Source of the DNA: Macrobrachium rosenbergii
Lineage: Eukaryota > Arthropoda > Malacostraca > Decapoda > Palaemonidae
Direction: 5' to 3'
Length of the DNA stretch: 64,000 bases
NCBI RefSeq assembly: GCF_040412425.1
Contig: NC_089756.1
Coordinates: 5,170,498 to 5,234,497, forward strand
Position numbers and translations under genes: made by a program. The notes under the pieces were generated by a model. That model was not told the origin of the DNA, did no database searches, and saw only the letters and a program-made list of their open reading frames with translations. This document shows positions 42,730-64,000 of the stretch, one piece after another. Numbering within the stretch: the stretch's first letter is position 1; every line of letters starts with the position of its first letter.

Positions 42730-43420
42730 TGTAAATACATAATGTATACATGTAAATTAACTGACTTGTTCTACACATCAAATTCTTCCGTCAGGGATCT
42801 GTGACCTCCGAGCCTGATCACTTGACCTGCATACATGGCCAGTCCCCTGAAAATGCGAGACCTGCGGCCCCCCCCCCTCAAGTATTAATACAACAACATT
42901 TATTATTCAAAATCTGTTCTGGAATTCGAATTGGCAACACAACAGGGCAAGATAAGGGAATGAAAGTCCCAAGCTCCACCTATGTAACTGAAGGCGACAC
43001 CCTCGTGCCAACAAAAAAAACCCATTCCGAAAAAAAAGGAAGTAATCAGTCTTAGTAACTGGAAATTTTAATATTTACTGAAATCTGGGTCGTCATTCCC
43101 TAGAACTAAGAATGCGCCTTTATCTGTGATATTATTATTGTTATATTATTAAGAAAATGAAACTAGTGTAAAGTAAACTGCCAATTATAAACAAAACCGA
43201 ATCTAGAACAAACATGAAAACGAAGATGTTGACAAACAGTAAGAAATAATTCAGATGAATTCTTTCTTTCTTCTTCTTCTCCTTGATAAAATATGATAAA
43301 GAGAAGCACGCAGACTTGAACATGAACAGAACCCCCACTCACTTGCCTTTCACTCCACGTTCGTGAGTTTTCAACGGTATTTGTGCTTCAAATACTCAAG
43401 GGGAATAACTAATAAATGAC
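42729..43420. other. Unassigned intergenic DNA
   Basis: Contains a C9 run (42871-42879). No gene or repeat recognised. Confidence 0.5.

Positions 43421-43475
<55 letters not shown>
43421..43475. repeat. (GA)n microsatellite
   Basis: About 27 units. A second (GA)n array is at 43606-43659. Confidence 0.95.
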
Positions 43476-43479
<4 letters not shown>

Positions 43480-43603
43480 GTCATGAGACGACGCCTTCTT
43501 TCTTCCTCGACTCGCCGGCAATTCCTTTCATGAAGAAGTCAACTGCTCAGACAGGCACCGCAAAGTTCAGGGTCAATCTGAATGGCACGATAATATGCGC
43601 GGC

Positions 43604-43605
<2 letters not shown>

Positions 43606-43659
<54 letters not shown>
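43606..43659. repeat. (GA)n microsatellite
   Basis: About 27 units. Confidence 0.95.
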
Positions 43660-43662
<3 letters not shown>

Positions 43663-43797
43663 CTCGGGCGCAAACAGCTCAAGTTGAGGAGGAGGAATAA
43701 TGTCATGTCTTTTTCGGCGCGAATCACTCGAAAGCGAAATACGAAAGTGGCTAGATGTACTCATTTCAGAAACAGAGGGGAAATACAGGAATTGTAA

Positions 43798-44042
43798 TAT
43801 AAAATTTAGGCCAAGGCCGAGCGATGGGACGTACGAGATCATTCAGCACTGAAAATAATGTTGAAACAATTCTGAGGAGAAGGCGGAAAGTAAGATGGAG
43901 GAAAGGGAATATGAACGGAGTTACAATACAAAGACTGAAAAGGGTTGCAGCTACGGACCGAAGGGACTCTGCACAAAACCTGAAGTATGCCTACAGTGCA
44001 TCGCGTGAGGTGGTGCATTGACTGCACTATCCCTAGCGGGGC
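43798..44042 (+). repeat. Dispersed about 300-bp repeat family R1, copy 1
   Basis: Shares AGGCCAAGGCC..., GTCATTCAGC, GAAACAATT, AAAGGGTTGCAGCT and a terminal CCCTAGCGGGG-like dyad with copies 2 and 3. All are on the plus strand. I recognise this as a common decapod repeat. Confidence 0.85.
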
Positions 44043-44657
44043 AGAGGAACATATAGATTGTTTTCCAGATACTTGATTTGAATGCAGAAACTCGTTTAAC
44101 GAGTAAATACTAAACCGAAAGAATGCAGTCTACTCCCCTCCCTACATCAAATGAAAACATCTTGTTTTGATAATTTCGGTTGGAATCGCTAGGCACTAAG
44201 CAAACCTCGACGTCATCCTCGAACAGAATCGACTTTGTTTATTAGTTACTCAACCCTTTGTATTTGTTTAAGGACGAGAAATGAGCAGGTGCATAAGGAC
44301 GTTTAAATGCCACTTTCAGACATCAAAGGCGAGTCTGTAGTGTGCACCCTTACCAGGAGGACAGCATCATGCAACCGCGTACCCTACGGTACATTATCCC
44401 ACCTCATCTGCGTTCGGACAGCCAATGGACCATATCTCTCTCTCTCTCGAGTTGTAAAGGCGGGTTCTTGCATTGCTCGCTGTCATAGCATCTGGGAACC
44501 AAATCAAAACGAAGTACATTTACTCTCTACTGATAACACTGCCGTGAGTACGATGACTATCATATGCGTGCGGTCAACTTTTGTTTCTCCGTACGCATAT
44601 AAAGATGGTTGACTTAAATACATTTTCCTTTCCTTAAGACGACTTTTCACCTAACAA

Positions 44658-44658
<1 letters not shown>
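44043..44658. other. Unassigned intergenic DNA
   Basis: No convincing gene. A 101-residue open frame at 44307-44612 has no recognisable domain. Confidence 0.5.

Positions 44659-44728
<70 letters not shown>
44659..44728. repeat. (AT)n microsatellite
   Basis: About 68 bp. Confidence 0.95.
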
Positions 44729-44731
<3 letters not shown>

Positions 44732-44746
44732 TTCAGAAGCAAAGCG

Positions 44747-44759
44747 GTGTACCACTGGA
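44747..44759. repeat. SINE target-site duplication, left
   Basis: gtgtaccactgga, identical to 45051-45063. Confidence 0.9.
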
Positions 44760-45050
44760 AAAAAAATTTAAGTATATCTTAGTTTAACCAGACCACTGAG
44801 CTGATTAACAGCTCTCCTAGGGCTGGCCCGAAGGATTAGATTTATTTTTACGTGGCTAAGAACCAATTGGTTACCTAGCAACGGGATCTACAGCTTATTG
44901 TGGAATCCGAACCACTTTATAGCGAGAAATGAATTTCTATCACCAGAAACAAATTCCTCTTGTTCTTCACTGGCCGGTCGGAGATTCGAACTCGCGACCA
45001 ACAGATTGGTAGCTGAGAACGGAACCGGCTCACCCAGCGAGGAACTAAGT
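44760..45050 (-). mobile_element. tRNA-derived SINE with 13-bp target-site duplication
   Basis: On the minus strand it starts with a tRNA-like head containing GAGTTCGAATCTCC (B box) downstream of an A-box-like TGGGTGAGCCGG, and ends with ...TTAAACTAAGATATACTTAAA-type sequence and an A/T tail. It is bracketed by a perfect direct repeat gtgtaccactgga (44747-44759, 45051-45063). I recognise the body (CCAATTGGTTACCTAGCAAC) as a common decapod SINE. Confidence 0.9.
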
Positions 45051-45063
45051 GTGTACCACTGGA
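45051..45063. repeat. SINE target-site duplication, right
   Basis: gtgtaccactgga, identical to 44747-44759. Confidence 0.9.
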
Positions 45064-45233
45064 GGCTGGGGTCAAGAAAAGGGCGTGAGACCAGCAACCT
45101 CATCCCCACAGACTTGCTGAGAACCAGAATGTTCTTTCCAGAAGGATACACCATCGGGGAGAGACCACTGGACCTATGAAAAGTGAGCGGGGCACTGCAT
45201 CATGGCAACCAGTTTGGCTGCATTATATATACA

Positions 45234-45535
<302 letters not shown>

Positions 45536-45639
45536 TGGTCATTCATGCATATATGCCCGTCATATTGAGTGCAATAAACGATTACATACAGTACTTGGCT
45601 ACGATGGTGAGGATGGGTCTATTCCAGCTCTATAAATGT

Positions 45640-45805
45640 ATCTAAATAGACTTTTATCCTTCTTTGTTGTCAGGTGGGATAACGTGACCTCACTCTGATA
45701 TTCCGAATACAGGCTCGAATCCTGCTGCAGACGTCAGAATTTCTTCATTTGGTTATTCATTTGGATCTAGGCTTTGTGGTAACAAGCGCAACCAAAAAAA
45801 TGTAG
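45640..45805 (+). repeat. Second SINE family, plus-strand copy
   Basis: GGCTCGAATCC (B box), GACGTCAGAATTTC and TTGGATCTAGGCTTTGTGG. Head to head with 45339-45535. Confidence 0.75.
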
Positions 45806-45882
45806 AGAAATCGAGATTTTACGAGGGCATTGTGTTATCTTTTATTACATAATTATCTAGTGAAAAAAGTGACCGGTAGGTT

Positions 45883-46187
<305 letters not shown>

Positions 46188-46267
46188 GGGTATCTGTACG
46201 GACCTGGTTGGTACTGTACCTATAAGAAACAGATAAACGACCTGAAGAGCAATGAAATCTCCCAAAC

Positions 46268-46297
46268 TATAAAACCAACAGAACGTTCGTATCACAA
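46268..46297 (+). promoter_or_regulatory. P450 core promoter: TATA box and possible initiator
   Basis: TATAAAA at 46268-46274 with a TCACA initiator-like pentamer 24 bp downstream (46292-46296). The implied 5' UTR (about 46293-46457) contains no ATG. The start site is inferred from spacing only. Confidence 0.6.
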
Positions 46298-46457
46298 GAA
46301 CGACACTTTTGAGAAGTTGCTGTACGATAATCTCCAACCTCCAGCAAGTCGGGACTCGGCCGACGACGGGTGCTAGTCGAGTGGAGCGTCAGACCAAAAA
46401 CTCCACCGAACAACTCGGAAGACTACAGCAGACAGAGACCTCTTGGCTTCCTCGGAA

Positions 46458-58952
<12,495 letters not shown>

Positions 58953-58985
58953 GCTTCATTCAGAAGAACTTACTCTCAAATGAGA

Positions 58986-58991
58986 AATAAA
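58986..58991 (+). terminator. P450 polyadenylation signal
   Basis: AATAAA 34 nt after the stop codon, implying a very short 3' UTR. Further AATAAA copies lie at 59849-59945 in a tandem repeat and could be alternatives. Confidence 0.6.
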
Positions 58992-58999
58992 AACACTGG

Positions 59000-59780
59000 A
59001 GAGAAGCAAAGCACAACAGAGTATGGGGGAGAACGAGAATGAAAAACCAACAGAAGGACAAGAAAACAATCTGGCATCTATAATCAGACAATGCACTAAA
59101 GTTTTAGATATTTCTAAAGCTACTTCAAAAGTTCTCTCACCATATTTAGTTTTTACTATTTTTTTCTATTTCTGAAAAGATTTTATATACATATATACAT
59201 TGTGAGCTTTGAATGCATGGGACAAATATGATTTTGTTAATGAAACAGCAGACAAATTTTCAAAAAGCCATCTTTATAAGGCTCAACATATGTCACATTG
59301 ACACATGATTATCCTACAATATTACAGGCCCCTTTATGCCTAAATCACTTAAGAGCATGTTTAAGGTGGCCCTAATGCAGCCTATAAGTGTGATAAGATG
59401 TGAATGGAGTCCAGATGTGGTCCTCAGAACTCATATCTACCAAACATTCTTAAATCATATCGAGTTAACAGAGATGAGGCTAACATGTACTACAGAGATA
59501 AAAAAAAAAAAATGGAAGTTTTGCAAGTTTTCAGCTTCGTTTCCTCAAAAACCTATGCTTTTACCTTTCAAAATGTTAAAATTTATACTCATATGAAAGC
59601 AAAATTTTTGCTGGAAGTAAACGGTCCGATACTTATTTAGTGGTAAATTAGAACTTATTCCTTTATTTTCCTTATTTGATTGTTGATTTTTCTCAAGCAG
59701 TCAGGCAAATGTACATGGACCCAGCCTTTCTGAGTTTCCAAACTATAATTTTCTTTCAACATACGACAAGAGTGTATTCA
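59000..59780. other. P450 downstream flank, unassigned
   Basis: AT-rich; no coding frame with recognisable motifs. Confidence 0.5.
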
Positions 59781-59785
59781 ATTTT

Positions 59786-59958
59786 AGACTTGTGAGATAA
59801 AGAGACTTGTGAGATAAAGAAGACAATATATTTAAGGAATAATACTGAATAAATGGGTCAAGACTTGTGAGATAAATAAGATAGTATATTTAACGAATAG
59901 TACTGAATAAATGGATCAATAGTATATTTAAGGAATAGTACTGAATAAATGGATCAAT
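59786..59958. repeat. Short tandem repeat, units of about 58 and 38 bp
   Basis: AGACTTGTGAGATAAA and TACTGAATAAATGGRTCA recur three times each, the last unit truncated. Confidence 0.85.
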
Positions 59959-60644
59959 GACAATTCAAAAACTAAACTTAAAAAATATTTAAATCAACCT
60001 ACTCCACGGCTAATGACATTGATTAATTAAACGAGGTTTATTCTAACAAAGTAAACAAACTCATCCACTCCGTGTCTTTGTTGACATTGCGTCATTATCT
60101 TTAAAGATTACATATGTAATGACTTGCAAAAAATTTTTATTGTCATATAATTCCTGTCCAATTGTGAAGCAGAAAACCATGTTAACTCTCAAGTGTTTTG
60201 TGAAAAGTTTTAGTGCTGATCAGCTTTGATCTACAATGCTCATAGGTTTATGTCTGTAGCTAATTACTTAAAATTTGTACTATCCTTAGCTTATCCCCAT
60301 CAATTTCTGTTGAGCAACTCTGACCAGCCTTACCAGTAACCTGAGTGAGGCAGTTAAACCAGAAACATAAAAATAATTGAAATATAGGTTTTTTTTTATG
60401 TGCTAAGAGCTTTTGCACAAAGCTGAGATTGATTTTTCTTAGAAATTCTTAGTTTTTTCACTTTAAGCCAGTCTACAGATTTCAAGCAAACACATCATTT
60501 CAAAAACTGTTGAAAATATAGTATTTATTATTACCACAAGAATGAACATCAAAACAAATACAATAATGACATATATCATAATAACAGTAAATTTGTGACA
60601 GACTATGCATATGGTTTTCGTATTAGGCACATTAAGGACACATA
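59959..60644. other. Unassigned AT-rich DNA
   Basis: Nothing recognisable. Confidence 0.5.
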
Positions 60645-60709
60645 AGAACAATGCAAAAAAAACTCCAATATCATGAAAGAACAATGCAAAAAAACTCCAA
60701 TATCATGAA
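60645..60709. repeat. Tandem duplication, two units of about 32 bp
   Basis: AGAACAATGCAAAAAA then CTCCAATATCATGAA, twice. Confidence 0.85.
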
Positions 60710-61674
60710 CTGGTTCTTAATAAAAAAAATACCAAAAATTTAACAAGGGGGAAAAAATAATATAACCAAGTATCTATCATGGAAACTGCATTTAAACAGG
60801 CATCCTAACCTAACCCATTTAAAATTGCTGTAATTAAGCGATGCTTCAGCCTTGTTCAAAGAATATGGAATTCCTTAAGGCAATGCCAAACATGTTATTC
60901 TTTCTAGGCTAAGGCATACTCTCATAAACAAAATGTTTCACTCCACATGCTTTGGCCTAACTTGCACCACACTGCATGTTAATGTATAACCACCAAAGAG
61001 TAACACAATTGAATCTTGACCAAGCTAACATTCAACAATGATTGCAGAAATGGCAAAGCTGAAGACTACTTCCGCGCCCATCTTGTTCGGTAATTACCAG
61101 TGTAATGCGTGCAAAAACGAGAGCTGTGTTTAATACCAGGCCCTTGGGGATGAAGGTAAGAACACAAACAAAAGGCGGTGAATATAAAAAACATAAACAA
61201 AAGACACACGCAAAGACATAAAATAATAAACATAAACAAATGAAAAAACATTAAAGGAAGGTAAATATTCCAGACGGCGACTGGCTGGAACCAGCCCACA
61301 GTAGTAGTCTTCAGTTCTACCATAAAAACTTATATAAATCAGAAATGGTGGATCAGGCAAATTGCAATGGCCATGGTTTTAATTTAGGCGCTAGGCTAGC
61401 ACATACGCCAGTAACTTTGGCTCTCTGAATATTAATGCCAGCTCTTTATGTTATAATCCTTTTAATCCAGCCACTGACTCAAATTGCATCATTAATAGTT
61501 GTTTACTAGCCTAAGCCATGGCCAACAAACAAAGGCAACTTAGGCCTACCTTAGTTGAACGATAGCCCATTAACAGGCAGACTTCTACGATGGACAGGCC
61601 TATGTCTTTCTAGACGCGTTTACGAGTAGTAGCAATAGCCTGGGTTTGTCTTTGAAATGTCTCACTTGCCCTTC
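60710..61674. other. Unassigned AT-rich DNA
   Basis: Contains a 12-bp inverted pair CTGAAGACTACT (61061-61072) and AGTAGTCTTCAG (61302-61313). No gene recognised. Confidence 0.45.
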
Positions 61675-62330
61675 CTATTTCTCCTTTTCTTGTTTCAGTT
61701 TGTTCTCCGTAATTACATACCATATATGTATATATATTATAAATTTCTTCCTATTTTCTATCTCTTCTTTCAGTAGATTTGCGAATGTTAAGTTAGCTAT
61801 TAATTCCTCTTTATCTTCTTGATATGACTGCTGCAGGAATCTATATCTATTCCTAATGTTACTATCTGCTGGGCAGTGAAGCAAGGAATGCTCTAATATT
61901 GTAATTACTCCAAAGCACAATCTGTTTACAGTCATGTGGAGGGTTTGGTCAATAGTAGTATTATTGAGATCCTTCCTATGTAACAGCACCTTCAAAATAA
62001 AGTGACACTTCAAAACATTGCTTATGGTAATGGGTACTTTATCTAATACTGTAATGAAAATAAACAATTTCACTGTATGGGTTAAATTTGTTAAAACCAT
62101 TACCACCAATTTCTCCTAACTAGCGTAACGATATTACGAATTTTATTAATTTATTAAGGTTTATGTCTATAGTAGTAGCATTGAGATCCCATCTTTGTAA
62201 CTTAACCTTCAAAATAAAGTGACACTTCGAAGCATTGCTTATATTAAATAGTATTTTATCTGGCATTAAAATGAAAGTAAATAATTTCACCGGGCGGATG
62301 ACATTTATTAAAATTATAACCACTAATACG
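61675..62330 (-). pseudogene. Possible LINE C-terminal fragment with internal duplication, minus strand
   Basis: The minus-strand frame 62109-61675 contains LCFGVITILEHSLLHCPADSN, the kind of Cys/His-rich tail seen at the end of LINE proteins. Its first 150 bp (about 61955-62109) is repeated imperfectly at about 62165-62330 (shared AAAATAAAGTGACACTTC). No RT motif is seen. Confidence 0.4.
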
Positions 62331-62858
62331 TATCAACTAGGGTAAAAAGACTACGAAAATAATAAAATACTCCAGTCTAAATATTATGATATCCACACTC
62401 GTTCATTTCTGACTCACTGTCTCGTTCGCAACCTCGAGTCGGTTTTTGAATCACTGAGGTTCGCCTTCGAGAGCTTGTTTTGACAGGACGCCTTAAGCTG
62501 TGTTTTTAGTTTAAAATGTAAGTACTTCTCCTGTATTCGAAAGTTAATTGTTAAAACCTGTTTTCTCAGCATAGGTTATTTGGTGACTGAATGAACTTTG
62601 GGGTGTGTTTAGCTTAGCACTAAGTAGGGGGTAGCCTGTCTTTTTTTGGCTTTTGTAAATGTTTATGCCCAATGGTGGTCAGGTCTCGTGCCTACTTCGT
62701 TTTTGCGAGTTAATTGATGTAAGACTAATGTTACTGTGTTAATAGTATTGGTTCACCTTCCCCTCATAACCCAAATGGGAGGGACTAACCTAACTTAATC
62801 TAACGTACGGCATTATGCAGGGACAGAGCTTTAATCCCTATTTTTAAAAGAATTTCGG

Positions 62859-62936
62859 TAACTAAAGTGTAATTGACCTTTGAAGACTACACAACGGGGG
62901 TAGTGTAGTCTTCAAAGGTCAGTTACAGTTTAGTTA
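62859..62936. repeat. Hairpin with 34-bp arms
   Basis: 62859-62892 and 62903-62936 are reverse complements with about 2 mismatches around a 10-bp loop. Confidence 0.9.
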
Positions 62937-64000
62937 CAGCCAGCCCACAAGATATTACGGTTGAACTAAGTAGTAGCGCCGTGTCGGCGACTACATTCTA
63001 ACTTGACTTTTTCTACAGTTTTTTGGTTGCTAATTTTGGATTTACATTCAATTTTTGTCGGACGAATGTAATTAACCTGTAATTAACCCCTGAAGTCTGT
63101 CCAACAAGGGGTTTCCATATGCAATCTTCACAAGACAGAGCACGGGTATGTCTGTTTCAAACGGTTAATATCCTGTTCGGCAAGTGCAATAACTTGTTAA
63201 CGTATGGGTAACCCCCCCCCCCGGCCAGTACTAAACACGGCAAAGGGATATTCCATTTGGCTGACAACACACAAACCCACTGCCAGTACAGAAGCCCTAA
63301 AAGTGTAGAAAAAACCAGTTTCCAAGGTGAAAACAGGCTCAGAGCTAATACTTAGAATTACCAATATTACTTTAAATTCTTTTAAAGCAAGTAAAATAAC
63401 ATAGAAAAACATCAAATGCCATAGTCTAGCTCACCGCAGAACTATGGCTTAGAATTACCAAAATTTCAATAATCTCGATCATTGCAGGAGATAGGTTTTT
63501 ATCCCCCCCCCCCCCGGTCTACAGTCAACCCTTGACCTGGCGTAGAGCATGTTGGAGAATTTCAAACTCCCCCACCTAGCATAACTTGACCCTGGAGACT
63601 GCAAATTATGAAGTAAAATACAGGGAAGGCAACCTTACCTTACCTCTACCAAAATAACATAGGCTAACATGATCTAAGGGGACATAAATCATAAAGAAAC
63701 AATATTAGCCTTCTTGTGACATATACTCTGGCCTATGTAGGGTATTTGTTGCCCTCTTTGTGCCTTTCCCCCCATCCTGGAAAACTTACCGAACCTAAGC
63801 TGATGGCCACTTTGCTTCCTTATGATTGTCAAAACTTTTTAGCTTGCATAAAATCTTTTGGGTCAGATAATACCATAAAAAAACACTCATTCACAATTAA
63901 GGTCACTTCACGTGTAAGAAATCTTGCTTTTTGGTACCTACATGCATCTAAATGCAGTACTGTGGTTTTATTTTTTTGTCAGAATCATAAATTTTACATT
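62937..64000. other. Unassigned AT-rich DNA
   Basis: C-runs at about 63211-63222 and 63505-63516. A block near 63072-63110 resembles the hairpin arm at 62871. No gene recognised. Confidence 0.45.

Noticed and set aside
44307..44612. 101-residue open frame
   Set aside because: No recognisable domain, no splice or promoter context; length is within background for this composition.
46443..46457. Upstream in-frame extension of the P450 start
   Set aside because: The codon at 46443 is TTG, not ATG; ATG 46458 starts a typical membrane anchor.
59336..59640. Overlapping 86- and 78-residue open frames after the P450
   Set aside because: AT-rich sequence without motifs, probably chance.
60463..61360. 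Minus-strand hydrophobic open frames
   Set aside because: Low-complexity Phe/Val/Ile-rich translations of AT-rich DNA with no family resemblance.

Overview
The window is eukaryotic genomic DNA, most likely from a decapod crustacean. The reasons are one intron-rich cytochrome P450 gene of the CYP2 clan, roughly twenty (AT)n/(AC)n/(GA)n microsatellites of up to about 300 bp, and dispersed repeats that I recognise as typical of decapod genomes. No bacterial-style operons, CRISPR arrays or rRNA genes are visible. More than 60% of the window is mobile-element sequence, most of it broken by stops and frameshifts.

Layout. 1-1640: 3' part of a CR1/Jockey-type LINE containing a 240-bp inverted duplication. 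1785-4184: a Mutator-like (MULE) DNA transposon with FLYWCH and transposase remnants, about 90-bp TIRs and a perfect 9-bp target-site duplication. 4694-6951: a Penelope-like element (RT plus GIY-YIG) bounded by about 190-bp inverted repeats. 8074-27576: LTR element 'A', which has gag and protease but only a scrap of RT. It carries two nested intact-ended LTR elements: a minus-strand CsRn1-like Ty3/gypsy element (9999-15180, TSD agcc) in its leader, and a plus-strand Ty3/gypsy element (20981-26836, TSD cttcc) in its 3' LTR. 27700-30075: tandem array of tRNA-headed SINE-like monomers. 30910-38316: LTR element 'B', a relative of A with the same internal loss of pol. 38430-41231: two Penelope-like fragments fused head to head. 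43798-49793: three copies of one about 300-bp repeat family, a SINE with a 13-bp TSD, and an inverted pair of another SINE.

46458-58952 (+): a complete nine-exon P450 gene. All introns are GT-AG, and the joined exons give an uninterrupted 495-residue frame with WxxxR, ExxR and the Cys-ligand loop. The oxygen-activating I-helix carries Ile where an acidic residue is normal. A TATA box lies about 190 bp upstream of the ATG, immediately downstream of a roughly 290-bp (CT)n(AT)n tract, and AATAAA lies 34 nt after the stop. Introns 1, 2 and 8 hold repeats, including a LINE 3' fragment, SINE copies and a perfect 44-bp palindrome resembling Penelope-like termini. 59000-64000 has no convincing gene, only small tandem repeats, a LINE fragment and a 34-bp-arm hairpin.

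Most unusual: related elements A and B both carry, just upstream of gag, long arrays of about 43-46-bp units in which every unit contains two short dyads. The stem sequences differ between A and B, and covary within B, while the ability to pair is kept. This looks like a selected RNA-structure array in the leader of a gag-protease-only, probably trans-mobilised retrotransposon family.
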